This document shows positions 1 through 9,360 of a stretch of DNA of 15,000 nt, piece after piece (position 1 is the first letter of the stretch; each line of letters starts with the position of its first letter). The stretch comes from Chrysomallon squamiferum (lineage: Eukaryota > Mollusca > Gastropoda > Neomphalida > Peltospiridae), in contig CM022677.1 of the NCBI GenBank assembly GCA_012295275.1, positions 27,578,879-27,593,878 on the forward strand, given 5' to 3'. The notes under the pieces are model-generated. The model did no database searches. It was not told where the DNA came from and saw nothing but the letters and a program-made list of their open reading frames with translations. The translations under genes and the position numbers were made by a program.

Positions 1-121
1 TCAGGAAATAAATGGGAGAAATGGAAAAAGGAGGAGGAAAATAAAGAATGAAAGAAAAGGTTTCTAAATGAATGAATAAAGATGTTTGTTCTAACATACA
101 TGAAATAAAACCAACAAATAG

Positions 122-364
122 TAACACTACAACTGCTATCACAACAACTACTGTAACCACCATTACCACCATCACCACCACCACTACTACTACTACTACT
201 ACTTCTATTTTTAGTAGCCCATTATTACTATACCTACTGCCATTACTACAGTTGCTCTGTTACTACTAGTACTATTTCTACTATTAGTACTACTACTATA
301 ACTAGTACAGCAGCTGCAAATTTTATTTCAACTATCGTTTCTACTACTGCTACTAAAATTATTA

Positions 365-413
<49 letters not shown>

Positions 414-478
414 AAATATTACTACTACCATCACTAATACTACAACCATAACTACTACTACAACCATAACTACTGTTA
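122..478. repeat. Imperfect ACT/ACC/ATT triplet array
   Basis: A triplet microsatellite that drifts between ACC, ACT and ATT units, with a pure ACT stretch at about 370-413. Triplet spacing leaves long open frames on both strands encoding runs of Thr, Val or Ser; these are composition artefacts, not proteins. Its right end abuts the transposon remnant, whose reading frame runs on into this array as poly-serine. Confidence 0.95.
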
Positions 479-515
479 CAAACTAGTTCGTAACCGAGTT
501 TGATCATGTGATGTA

Positions 516-545
516 CATTGTGTCCACAAAGTCTGGCTACATAAG
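516..545 (+). repeat. Terminal inverted repeat, distal end
   Basis: Reads CATTGTGTCCACAAAGTCTG at its outer part and pairs with the opposite end at 721-750. It differs from that end at seven positions, including two in the usually conserved outer GGG. It also doubles as coding sequence for the last recognisable residues of the HTH remnant (YVARL, then drift), so the deletion junction lies in or beside it. Confidence 0.75.
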
Positions 546-672
546 TAAAATAAATAGGTTGTCTATTAGGGTGTCTAAGGTTGAATTCTTCTGCAACTTT
601 GCGATAAGACCATCCTTCTCGTCCACTTAAGAGTACCAACTCGATTCTTTCTTCTTTAGACAGAGTCATCAT
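540..672 (-). pseudogene. Transposase N-terminal helix-turn-helix remnant
   Basis: Read on the minus strand from ATG at 672, the frame begins MMTLSKEERIELVLLSGREG, then continues through WSYRKVAEEFNLRHPNRQPI and ends YFTYVARL. This resembles the helix-turn-helix (DUF4817-like) module at the start of many Tc1/mariner-type and related transposase proteins: an acidic-basic first helix, an aromatic turn, an A-x-x-F-N recognition helix and an HPNR motif. A full protein would continue with a second HTH and a DDE endonuclease of a few hundred residues. Here the frame runs into the terminal repeat and then into the poly-serine triplet array. About 45 residues are genuine. The copy is broken and non-autonomous. 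Confidence 0.7.
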
Positions 673-720
673 TCGATCTGGGTAAGAAAAATAACATAAA
701 TAAATAACATAGTAAAATTC

Positions 721-750
721 CCCATGTACCCAGGCTTTGTAGACACCCTG
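721..750 (-). repeat. Terminal inverted repeat, transposase 5' end
   Basis: On the minus strand this end begins CAGGGTGTCTACAAAGCCTG, followed by about 48 bp of leader and then the ATG of the HTH remnant at 672. A CAGGGTGTC-type terminus is a common form for invertebrate DNA transposons. It is followed by TA at 751-752. Confidence 0.75.
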
Positions 751-752
751 TA

Positions 753-1082
753 CATTGTTTCAGCAGCAATAACCTAGCTCTCGCAGTCTTTATTATCTAA
801 AAAAACAATTTCACCCCAAAATATATATATGGTTTTTTTTTTTCTTAGTCAAAACGCTGATCAATAAATGTCAGATTTTTGGCTATTACTGGATCGATAT
901 AATCCTAATACTAATCATAATCTGAAATATTAATGACGACTTCGTAGACGAAAACAGATTTTCGACTGAAATAAGCTTATAAATAAAAGCTTGATGAAAA
1001 TAGCTTGATAGGCTTAACTGAAGAAGACAATGTGGAATAGATGGAGGAATATATAAACATGGATAGATGGGAAAATTTACGT
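753..1082. other. Unique AT-rich sequence, no gene seen
   Basis: Mostly unique AT-rich DNA with a 12-base T run at 832-843 and a short ATAT stretch. Open frames are short and lack splice-site or domain support. Confidence 0.7.
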
Positions 1083-1142
1083 ACATACATACATACATAC
1101 GTACATATACATACATACATTCTTATTTATAGATACACATAC

Positions 1143-1177
<35 letters not shown>

Positions 1178-1400
1178 CATACATACAAACATTCATACAT
1201 ACATACATACATACATACATACATACATACATACACATATACATACATACTTATTTATATATACACACATACATACATTCATTTACATACATACATACAT
1301 ACACATACATATTTATATATACACACACATACATACATACATATATACAAACAGACAGATAGATACATAAACACATACATACATACATACGCACATACAT
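1083..1400. repeat. CATA tetranucleotide microsatellite
   Basis: About 320 bp of (CATA)n with interruptions by ATAT, CACA and GATA units. A weaker continuation lies at 1497-1533. The plus-strand open frame here encodes only HTYI repeats and is an artefact. Confidence 0.95.
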
Positions 1401-1549
1401 AAACAAAATTGACAGATATAGCAATCAAACTTTCTATATCATGAGACATACATAAATGTAGTAGCAGTGGTGGTGGTTCTTATTTATATAATAGTACATA
1501 CATAACAATAACATACATAAACACATACATACTACTACTATAAACACAT

Positions 1550-1585
1550 AATAATAATAATAATTCTTAATTTAATATAATAATA

Positions 1586-1619
<34 letters not shown>
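1550..1619. repeat. AAT and AAG triplet microsatellites
   Basis: A short AAT run at about 1550-1565 is followed by a pure AAG run at about 1588-1619. Confidence 0.9.
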
Positions 1620-1620
<1 letters not shown>

Positions 1621-1622
1621 TA

Positions 1623-2040
1623 AGAAGAAAGAAGAAAACCGTGTTCTATTGAAGAAATAGTTGACTACCTTAGCGGATGATTATAACATTAATAACTACA
1701 ATGAAATCAATCAAACGTTTATTTAAGGGTAAAAGTTAATTAATATCGTCTAACGTTCTCGTCAAACGAAAGCAGACTTTCTTCGGAGTAATGATTTCGT
1801 GGTAAGATCGTCTGCTACAGTGATTGCGCGCGCTTTCGCACGAGAAACCCGAAAGCTCTTTAATATTTGAAACTAGGTGTTGTTTGCCTACGTAGGTACG
1901 TTGTGTGGGAAATTGGGGGAGAAGGGTGGCAACTGTAAAAGGTCGGTGAACTTCAGTAAATACGAAAAATCACGTCTCGGTTACCATGGAGATAATTGTA
2001 CGTGTAGGAAAGGTCACGCGGGGTCTCTCACAGTAGTTAA
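1623..2040. other. Unique patch with locally higher CpG
   Basis: A non-repetitive stretch with more CpG than its surroundings, including GCGCGCGC at about 1826 and the ten-base palindrome CCTACGTAGG at 1887-1896. An open frame on the plus strand crosses it but starts at GTG rather than ATG and soon dissolves into poly-Asn and poly-Thr from the next microsatellite. I see no recognisable domain. It could be regulatory DNA, a decayed element or simply unique intergenic or intronic sequence. Confidence 0.45.
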
Positions 2041-2059
2041 TTGTTTTGTTTTTCGAGAA

Positions 2060-2065
2060 ATTATT

Positions 2066-2096
<31 letters not shown>

Positions 2097-2226
2097 GTAA
2101 TAATAATAATAATAGTTTTGTTGTTATTACTACTACTACAACTCTAGCCACGATTAGTACTACTGCTACTGCTGCTGCTGCTGCTGCTACCACCACTATT
2201 TTATATTCTATGTTTGTGTTTCTTTT

Positions 2227-2261
<35 letters not shown>
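2060..2261. repeat. AAT, ACT, GCT triplets and a T33 run
   Basis: AAT units at about 2067-2115 pass into ACT units, then a GCT run at about 2170-2189, and end in an uninterrupted run of 33 T at 2229-2261. Any protein read from either strand is homopolymeric. Confidence 0.95.
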
Positions 2262-2263
<2 letters not shown>

Positions 2264-2640
2264 ATTATCACGCTGAAACAACATACTCATTCTCCTGTTT
2301 TAATCTAGAACACAAATTGCCATTCTAACCTGTAAAACAGTTTTGCATGTCCGAAAGTTACGGCAATTATAATTATTTACTCTCCTGTTTATGAGGTAGT
2401 ACACGTAGAAAAATTCTTCTTGCTAATCCGTAAGAGTAATGGGAAAAGATTAATATAAATTTTGCTCAGCTTCTGTTTAAGAAATGTTTTCTGTTAAATG
2501 GTGATAGCTAATTTCCTTATTCATGTGTCAGGTATAAAATATGCTGATAATACTGCTGAGAAACTATTAAAATTAAAATGTAGGCTGAAATATAGTGAAA
2601 TAAAAAAAATTTCTTCGTTTTAGTCTTCATTTGTTCTTTA
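2262..2640. other. Unique AT-rich sequence, no gene seen
   Basis: No repeat structure, domain-bearing frame or paired splice sites were found here. Confidence 0.65.
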
Positions 2641-2935
2641 TTAAGTAATTATTAAAATCTTTTTTTTCTTTAAGTCATTTATTTTATTTTATTAATTTAT
2701 GTTTTTCCTACATTTACCCACTCTTTTTTCATTCATTCTTCTTCATTTAATTTTCATTTATTCATATTTTCATTCGTTCAGTTACTAATTTATTCTTCAT
2801 TCATTCTTTAATTCATTCATCTTCGTTCCTTTTCACTTTATCTTCCTTCCATCTCTCCTTTTTTTGTTCTTCATTCATTCATTAATTTTAATTCTTCCGT
2901 TTATTCATCCTCCATTCTTTCATTCTTTTATGTCT
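2641..2935. repeat. Degenerate ATTC/ATTT tetranucleotide region
   Basis: Decayed ATTC and ATTT units with interspersed T runs, looking like an old tetranucleotide microsatellite. It leads into the TG repeat that follows. Confidence 0.7.
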
Positions 2936-2945
2936 CAAGCTGAAT

Positions 2946-2985
2946 CTGTGTGTGTGTGTGTGTGTGTGTGTCTGTCTGTCTGTGT
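2946..2985. repeat. TG then TCTG microsatellite
   Basis: A pure TG run of about 12 units passes into TCTG units. Confidence 0.95.
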
Positions 2986-3065
2986 GCGTCCGTTCATCTG
3001 TGAGGCTGTAAAGAGGCCAGTCTCGTCTGTCAACTTGGGTTGCAGACGTTACTAAAGAGGGCGGA

Positions 3066-3077
3066 AATGGCGCGAAA
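3066..3077. promoter_or_regulatory. E2F-like site
   Basis: The bases TGGCGCGAAATG contain GGCGCGAAA, the reverse complement of the E2F consensus form TTTCGCGCC. They sit in a CpG-bearing unique patch next to a GGGCGG. A motif match alone, with no transcript evidence, so weak. Confidence 0.25.
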
Positions 3078-3189
3078 TGTTACACCCCCCTCACCTCAGT
3101 TGGTGTCTAAATGTCAGTTTCCTTTTTTCAGGGTTTTTTTCCCGATAGACAGTTTGGTTGGGTTAAGGCGTCAAGTTTTCTTCTCTCTC

Positions 3190-3362
3190 TTTTTTTTTTT
3201 TTTTTTTTTGTTGAGAATATCGATTTTCTTTTGTTCCTTTCATACAGATTTTTTTTTTTTTTTTTTTTAATTTTTTTTTTTATAGGTTTTCTTCTTCAGT
3301 TTTTTTTTCTCTAAAATATAGATATTATTATTAAAATGGCTGGAGTCAAGAATTTTAAAAGG

Positions 3363-3396
<34 letters not shown>

Positions 3397-3540
3397 ATTA
3401 TTATTAGTAGTAGTAGTATAATTATTATTGTTGTTGTTGTTGTTGTTTTTTCATGGATCAGCAATTGCAACAAATAAATAAATAAATAAATAAAGTTTCC
3501 TCAGTATAAATATATAAATCAAAAAAAAAAAAAAAAAAAC
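3190..3540. repeat. T runs, TTG/TTA triplets, AAAT units, A run
   Basis: T runs at about 3190-3209 and 3249-3268, a TTG/TTA/TAG triplet array at about 3362-3447, AAAT units at 3470-3494 and an A run at about 3522-3539. Reading frames here are homopolymeric artefacts. Confidence 0.95.
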
Positions 3541-3659
3541 AACTATAATAAACCGTTTTTAAAATAAATATGAAGAAACACATGTCAACAATAATTAATA
3601 CAGAGGTTTCGCAGTAATAAATCAAAACAATTCAATTAAATAAAATTATATTGAAATAA

Positions 3660-3760
3660 AAGGGCAAAAAAACAACAACAAAAAAACCCAAAACAAAAAA
3701 AAACAACAACAAACAAAAAACCCACACAAAACAACAACAACAACAAACAAACGACGAACC
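3660..3760. repeat. A-rich CAA/CAAA tract
   Basis: About 100 bp consisting almost only of A and C in CAA, CAAA and CAAAA units. Confidence 0.9.
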
Positions 3761-4077
3761 AACAATAAAAATTAATTAAGATATTAAAAAAAATATTCCT
3801 GCTTCACACAGACGACAGGTGTCATACATTTTACGAATCAGACAGAAGACAGACGACATTGACATCCGAACTTCCATATCGGAAAAAACAAAGCGACATA
3901 GCAAATCCTTTTGAAGAAGAATTCATATAAATGCCTTCTCCTTCGACACCGCCCTGATATTTGTATATTTCCCTCTTCCTTTAAATTCCTGCGACGAAAA
4001 AACCACAAAGGCACTCTCTGTTAATTCCAAGGTCATTGTCATTTTCATCAGTCTACGTTGATCCGTCGAGTTATTTT

Positions 4078-4114
4078 AGGCGGCCATTTTGTTTGCAATC
4101 CGCCATGACGTAAA
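4078..4114 (+). promoter_or_regulatory. Promoter-like cluster: YY1-type and CRE-type motifs
   Basis: GGCGGCCATTTTG holds a YY1-type core (GGCCATTTTG). Nineteen bases on comes CCGCCATGACGTAAAC, with a second YY1-like CCGCCAT on the other strand overlapping a CRE-like TGACGTAA at 4105-4112. CpG and GC are locally higher than in the flanks. This combination is typical of TATA-less animal promoters, but there is no transcript evidence. The candidate first exon ending at 4433 lies about 320 bp downstream. Confidence 0.35.
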
Positions 4115-4137
4115 CATTGAAATAAACACTGCCAAGA

Positions 4138-4206
4138 GTTTTTTTTTTTTTTTTAGCGTTCTGGCTTGACTGTAAGCTTATGTTGTTTTTTTTTTTTTTT
4201 TTTTTT
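4138..4206. repeat. Two T runs
   Basis: T runs at about 4139-4154 and 4186-4206 flank a short unique spacer. Confidence 0.95.
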
Positions 4207-4339
4207 ACATCGTCATTACTGTCTACGAGAGTTTTTGAAACAAGCTTAGCTATTGGACAGAGCTTAGGGTAAAGAGTGAAGTGAAAAATTAGCAGACGAC
4301 AGAACTCGTTTGTGTTCGTATAGCGGGAAGTCGTCAACT

Positions 4340-4433
4340 GCTCTCGTGTTGTAATCCGTTCTGTAGTTTGTACTTTTACTTCATTTCTGTTTCTCGGATC
4401 TGTTAGCTGCAGTGATGTTGACCTTTTCTAAAG
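4340..4433 (+). other. Possible first exon (ATG then splice donor)
   Basis: A non-repetitive stretch contains an ATG at 4415-4417 followed by six codons' worth of frame (MLTFSK) and a donor-like AAAG|GTAAAC after 4433, which leaves phase 1. Phase 1 is what the sushi exon at 9877 requires. However, a direct join would give no signal peptide, so at least one further exon would be needed, and none was found. It may be an untranslated exon, part of another gene or a chance donor. Confidence 0.2.
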
Positions 4434-4467
4434 GTAAACGTTTTATTTATGTTGATAATTTTATTTA

Positions 4468-4679
4468 ATTTTTTTTTTTTTTTTCAACATATTGTTCATA
4501 ATCATCGTCATCATGATAAGCATAATCATCACAATTCATCGTTCGTTTCTGTCTAAAAATTGATATTATTATTTCTATCTTATATTGTTTATGTTCTTTT
4601 CTTCTTCTTCTTCTCTTTATTATTATTACTAATACTACTACTATTTGTATTACTGTTTTTTATTACAGTTATTGTTATT

Positions 4680-4716
<37 letters not shown>

Positions 4717-5004
4717 TTACTACTATACTACTATTTTTATTACAATTTGTATTGTTGTTGTTGTTACTGTTGATAATGTTGTCGTCGGAGATATGTAACC
4801 GCGTCCTTCTACTACTACCACTACCACTGCTAGTAGTGTTACTAAATTATAACAACTACTACTGTAATAAACAACAACTGCAGCTACTTCAATCACTGCT
4901 GAATACTTCAACTTCAACTACCACTTATACCGTTGTACTATTACAGTAACAACAAGTGCTCCTAGTACTACAGCTACATCATCATCATCTTCATCATCAT
5001 CATC
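4468..5004. repeat. T run and mixed triplet microsatellites
   Basis: A T run at about 4469-4485 is followed by CTT, ATT and AAT (about 4680-4713), then ACT, CAA and finally ATC (about 4979-5004) units. Long open frames on both strands are Leu, Val or Asn runs and not genes. Confidence 0.9.
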
Positions 5005-5117
5005 TACACTTATAAATACTTAGATTATAACTGGTGTTTGTTTTGCTTTTTATTTATAAATCATTATTATTATTATTTTTTTAAATCTATCACGTTGTAA
5101 GAAAATAATTTACTATA

Positions 5118-5190
5118 CATACATAACACACAGACACAGACACACACACACACACGCAGATACACACAGACAGAGACATACAGACATTAT
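5118..5190. repeat. CA/CAGA microsatellite
   Basis: CA units with CAGA interruptions; the minus-strand frame crossing it encodes repetitive CVCV residues only. Confidence 0.9.
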
Positions 5191-5199
5191 ATACATCTT

Positions 5200-5999
5200 T
5201 CAGTAGGTAAACGCATTTGTTAACTATGCGAAAATTAACGCATACCTTCTCTTTTTGCATCTGTCTTAGTCTCTGAATCTGTGTCACTCTCTCTCTCAAC
5301 CTGTCTGTATTTCTGTGACATCCTCAAAGTCTCTGTTTGTATGATTGTACAAAATACATCGTTTTTTGTTGTTTTTTTCTACTTTGGTTTAGACCACGTA
5401 AATCAGTAACAACAAGAATATTAAAATAATAATTAAAATAATAACAAATGAATGGATATTTAAATAAATAAAAATATAAATAAATAAATAAATGATTCAG
5501 AAGAAATAAAACAAACGCTAAGAAGATTTAAAAACCGACACGTGATATCTAGCATTCTGACGTTCTTAATGACGTCATCTTGTTTTAAATCGTTGTAAAA
5601 CAGATTTCCTTGTTTTGCACTTTGTCTTGTGTCACTGCAGTACTGGCCTATATTTTAAACTCTGATCTAGAATTTTAGTAAAAACGCTTACTTATCTTTT
5701 CTGTCTGCCTGACAAATCTTTAACGTGATGGCAGCATTAAAGAAAAGCTCAACATTTCCGTATTTTTATTCTGGTCTAATCAGATAAGAATATATGCTAA
5801 TAATAATAATAAATAAATAAATAAATAAATAAATATAAACGTAAATAAAAGATAATAAATAAAAACAATGTATGATGATAATATGACTTATTTAATCTGC
5901 ATTATCTTTTAATTTTATTTCTAAAACTTATAATCTAAAGTTTTCTAATAATATATACAAGTATCAAGTGTGTAATCTTTATTAATCTTGGAATAATCC
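5200..5999. other. AT-rich unique sequence with short AAAT arrays
   Basis: AAAT arrays at about 5461-5492 and 5802-5835 within unique AT-rich DNA. A perfect TGACGTCA lies at 5570-5577. A 19-codon frame from an ATG at about 5727 has no support. No exon could be defended. Confidence 0.6.

Positions 6000-6027
<28 letters not shown>
6000..6027. repeat. A28 run
   Basis: An uninterrupted run of 28 A. It could be the tail of an old retroposed insertion on the plus strand, but I found no element body or duplicated target flanking it. Confidence 0.95.
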
Positions 6028-6030
<3 letters not shown>

Positions 6031-6949
6031 GTTATTTAAACTTTTCTATTGATAAAAGAAAATTTTGTTCTTGTCATTTATACCTTTACCTGAATTTCAA
6101 ACAGTTTATATTTAGATTTTATAACCGTTACTGTCAACAAAATATAACTACAGAATAGACGCAGGTAAAATTATCTAAAAATAAATTATTACAAATGAAT
6201 GACCTATGTAAACGTATATAAATTTGTTTATTCATAAATTTAAATTTTAAAATATTTATAAACAAGGTTTTCCTAATAATATTTAAATTACCGTGACGTA
6301 TGTACTTGTTTTGTATAATTTACTGATTTTCAGTTTATGAAATATAAAAATGTCGAAATTAAGCCTTCACCAGATAACAAGGATAAATCAATTTAATATG
6401 TATTGACATACAGTCCATTTTAATCGTTTATTTTTGTATTTGATTATCTATTTACTAAAACTAAAATTAAAGCATATAATCAGTTGTATAGTAAACTGCT
6501 TTACTTGAATTAAAAAAAAATCTGTTGTTTGCGTCTAATCTTTTTTAATAATAAAGAATAACGAAATAAAAATATATCAACTGTATTTCCTTAACACGGT
6601 CACTCATCCCTTCTCTCTACGACGTGACGTCATGTCGTGTATAGGGATTTAAAACAATGTCCCTGACTAACTGACATAACAGCTTTCTATATAAATCAAG
6701 ACTTAACTGTATTTTACTGTTTTACTGATGTTTATTTTCTATACATATCCATTCGTGAATAACACTTAATTATATACGAATTTAGATTACCTTTCCTACC
6801 CCAGTATTAATTTTTTTAATGAATTTTAGGGAAATAATATATGAAAAATTTACATTAGCTTATCAGTTCACTGTTGAATGTTTCGTATTCCTTGTTAAAA
6901 ACCTAGATTTAAAATTTTAATTTCTTTGATTCAGCCAGTACAGCAAATC
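6028..6949. other. Very AT-rich unique sequence, no gene seen
   Basis: About 920 bp with almost no microsatellite content and stops in all frames at short spacing. The one GC-richer point is GACGTGACGTCATGTCGTG at 6621-6639, which contains a perfect CRE octamer at 6625-6632. Confidence 0.65.
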
Positions 6950-6967
6950 TTTTTTTTTTTTTTTTTT

Positions 6968-7400
6968 ACACTTTTATTTTTTTGATTTTACACATCTGCA
7001 GTCAGTTCTACGAGTAAGCCATTACAGAGAACCGATCCTGAAACCTCCAGTTAACTCTTAACTAGCTGCGATCTCACAGCCATCTCTTCAAGACGCAAAA
7101 GCAAGTGAATCCTTGGCGTCATGATGTCTTTTTTCTTCTCCTTATTTCTATTGGTTTACTTAAGTTTAAGTTGCCGTGACGTAATGATGACGTAATTGCG
7201 ACGTAAACACGACACACTTCACCCCGGTTTTGAGGTAGTTCGTTATCTATTTGGTGTACGCTGCCAAAAATGTATATCCCACCATTTGTTTATTTTTGCA
7301 CGCTTGTGCCAAAACGTAATGCAGTAGTTTATTGGCCAGCTTGCACAATTTAAGGACATATCATTAGAACAGACAGATATAAGTGTATTTGTGTATGTGT
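6968..7400. other. Unique sequence with clustered TGACGTAA motifs
   Basis: A moderately GC-richer unique stretch follows a T run (about 6950-6967). Two CRE-like TGACGTAA copies lie at 7177-7184 and 7188-7195, with a third related CGACGTAA just after. No exon was identified. Confidence 0.5.
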
Positions 7401-7570
7401 ATATGTGGTTTCATTTGTGTGTGTGTTTGTGTGTGTGTGTGTACAGTTGTATCACTAATATGTATTAATTTATGTGTATAATGCTCTCGATATGCATGTT
7501 TTTACGTATACATCTGCATAATGGGTTTATTTCTGTGTTTCTGTGTTTATTATGCGTGTGAGTGTGAGCT
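7401..7570. repeat. TG-rich microsatellite region
   Basis: Imperfect TG units, densest at about 7417-7441, decaying into TGTGCG and TGTTT units downstream. Confidence 0.8.
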
Positions 7571-7632
7571 TGTGCGTGTGAATTTGGCCATCGATTAATT
7601 GGTTGAAGTGTTCTTCAGTAGTGTACTAATTA

Positions 7633-7678
7633 ACACACACACACACACACGCAGAGAGAGAGAGAGAGAGAGAGAGAG
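7633..7678. repeat. CA then GA compound microsatellite
   Basis: CA units at 7633-7650 change to GA units at about 7653-7678. Confidence 0.95.
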
Positions 7679-7679
7679 T

Positions 7680-8040
7680 AGACGGAAACTAAATTTTAAA
7701 TTCTCTGAATTCAAGCTGACCTCTGAACCTTTCAGTGTACCGTTATCTCCAAACAGAAACAACGCGACCTCCACTTTAATACAGCAAACTTTGAGTTTCA
7801 TTCTCTGTGACTGATGAGTGGTTAGAACGTGTGAAAACATCGTCTGCAAAACTTAACATTGTTATGCTTGTCAGTTTGTGGTCACTGAAGGTCACTAACG
7901 GGACCCTTTCCAAGAGCAGTCAAGCATTGTCCTTTTGCGGCCAAATAACGTAATCACAGGGTCCTTTGACAACAACGTCGACAAAAGCATATCAAAGTAA
8001 ATATTTGTGTAACATAGACAGAGAGAAAATATGAGGTAAA
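7680..8040. other. Unique sequence, no gene seen
   Basis: Contains a seven-base inverted pair (GGACCCT near 7902 and AGGGTCC near 7960) with no other sign of an element. Open frames on both strands lack recognisable domains. Confidence 0.55.
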
Positions 8041-8077
<37 letters not shown>

Positions 8078-8330
8078 TATAATAATAATAATAATAATAA
8101 TATAAAAATAATACAAAGAAAAAGAAAAAAGAAAGAAAGAAGAAAAGAAAAAGAACGATAAGAGAGATAAACACATACAAAGGGAAATAAATGATAAGAT
8201 GTAAAGAAGAAAGAGAAGATAGAAAGAATAAAAAAGAAAAGAAATGTGATGTTGATAAATAGGTAGATAGACAGAGAGATAGAATAAATATATAAAAGGA
8301 TAACCGAGAGTGAGAGAGATAGATACAGAT
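8041..8330. repeat. AT, AC, AAT repeats and purine-rich A/G tract
   Basis: AT units at 8041-8066, AC units to about 8077 and AAT units at about 8079-8101, then a long A/G-rich strand to about 8330 with GATA and GAGA units. Confidence 0.9.
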
Positions 8331-8419
8331 ATATAGTTATAAATATAAAGAACGATATATCTATTTGTGTCTATATATATATATAGTTATAAATATAAAG
8401 AAAGATATATCTATTTGTG

Positions 8420-8430
<11 letters not shown>
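8331..8430. repeat. 50-bp tandem duplication
   Basis: Copies at 8331-8380 and 8381-8430 begin ATATAGTTATAAATATAAAG and contain CTATTTGTGT. They differ at one base, C at 8353 against A at 8403. The near identity points to a recent duplication. A GATA tetranucleotide run follows at about 8431-8455. Confidence 0.95.
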
Positions 8431-8451
<21 letters not shown>

Positions 8452-8455
8452 GATA

Positions 8456-8585
8456 AAGAGAGAGAGAAGAAAGAAGCAATTAGAAAAAATCAAAAAGATT
8501 TTAGAAAATAAAATCAAAAAGAAGAAGAAAAAAAAGGACAAAAGAGAAGATTTAAAAAAAAAAGAAAAAGAAAAGATAACTCTGT
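8456..8585. repeat. Purine-rich GA/A tract
   Basis: Almost pure A and G on the plus strand, with AAAAAG and GAAGAA units. Minus-strand frames are Phe/Ser/Leu runs. Confidence 0.85.
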
Positions 8586-8906
8586 TAAAAACCACGCCAT
8601 GAGCAAACTTGACCTTACCCACCCAGCGACAACCTGTAACTTTTCTTTCTGTTTGGTTAACACCACAAGTCAAACAGTGTAACATATCCTGTACAAAAAG
8701 ACTTCACGAATGACCCCGTGACCTCTCGAATTCCAGTACATCTGTGTGTCCGACACACTTACCATGCTAAGAGTACTCAGAGAGTAATTCAGAAACAAGA
8801 ACGCCAGTGTTTGGAAAACGATTAGTATTCCGCTGGGAAATGGAGGAATTTAAATAACACAGAACTGTCGTGATGGTGATTCATAAATGTCGGCGTTATT
8901 GCTGTC
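8586..8906. other. Unique sequence, no defended gene
   Basis: About 320 bp of unique sequence with near-average base composition. Minus-strand donor-like sites (GGTAAG complement near 8618, GTAAGT complement near 8762) exist, but the frames beside them have no recognisable domain. Confidence 0.55.
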
Positions 8907-8992
8907 TTTTTTTTTTTTTTTTTTTTTTTTTTTTGACGTTTACATTTTTAGTTACGCCTGTTTGTGGTTCGTTGTGAATAATAATAATAATC

Positions 8993-9031
<39 letters not shown>

Positions 9032-9360
9032 GTAGTTGTAGTAGTAATAGTAGTAGTAGTACTTTTAATACTACAACTCCAAGTAATAATAATAATAATA
9101 ATAATAATAATTATTATTATTATTGTTGTTGTTGTTGTTGTAGTAATAGTAGCAACAGTAACAGCAGTTGTAGATGTACTAATAATACAAACAATAGTAA
9201 CAGTGGTAATAGTAGTAGCCGACATCGTTGTTGTAGCAGTAGTAATAGTAGTAATATAATTAGTAATAACAGTAACGGTAATAGTAGTAGTCATAGTAGT
9301 AGCAGTAACATCAGCAGTGGTAGTAGTAGTAGTAGCAGCAGTACAGGTGGTATCGGAAAG
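8907..9360. repeat. T28 run and long triplet array (AAT/AGT/ATT/TTG)
   Basis: A T run at 8907-8934 is followed, after about 40 unique bases, by a triplet array of about 380 bp. Units change from AAT to AGT, AAT, ATT, TTG and AGT/AGC, yet the triplet register is kept throughout, so frames on both strands stay open and encode Asn, Ser, Tyr, Cys or Ile runs. AAT units at about 9082-9110 are followed at once by ATT units to about 9123, forming a perfect hairpin-capable inverted repeat. Confidence 0.95.

Larger units (their letters stand above)
516..750 (-). mobile_element. Internally deleted Tc1/mariner-like transposon
   Basis: The two ends form a 30-bp imperfect inverted repeat: 516-545 against the reverse complement of 721-750 matches at 23 of 30 positions by hand alignment. 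Both ends are flanked by TA (514-515 and 751-752), the usual Tc1/mariner target. Inside, the minus strand carries a start codon and the first part of a transposase-type helix-turn-helix. The DDE catalytic region is absent, so the copy cannot move by itself. At 235 bp it is MITE-sized, but it keeps coding sequence, which points to an internal deletion. The superfamily call rests on the TA target and the HTH type and is less certain than the inverted repeats. Confidence 0.75.

Noticed and set aside
1041-1370. Long plus-strand frame rich in HTYI repeats
   Set aside because: It is the CATA microsatellite read as codons, with no complex sequence.
1984-1997. RFX X-box-like GTTACCATGGAGAT
   Set aside because: The right half-site departs from the RGYAAC consensus and no promoter evidence accompanies it.
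1877-2308. 143-codon plus-strand frame with a complex-looking N-terminal half
   Set aside because: It begins at GTG rather than ATG, has no recognisable domain and continues into AAT/ACT/poly-T repeats.
3067-3270. Frame from an ATG in good context (MARNVTPPSPQL)
   Set aside because: About 40 non-repetitive residues with no domain, running into poly-T; no splice support.
6000-6027. Poly-A run as a LINE or SINE tail
   Set aside because: No element body, RNA polymerase III promoter boxes or target-site duplication found beside it.
7595-7849. Minus-strand 84-codon frame
   Set aside because: It overlaps the CA/GA microsatellite, has no known motif, and the opposite strand is open over the same stretch.
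7900-7968. Inverted pair GGACCCT / AGGGTCC as a small transposon
   Set aside because: Only seven bases pair, with no target duplication or internal structure.
8750-8850. Possible minus-strand mini-exon between CCCAG and GTAAGT
   Set aside because: One of three frames is open and hydrophobic over 76 bp, but there is no partner exon and no domain.
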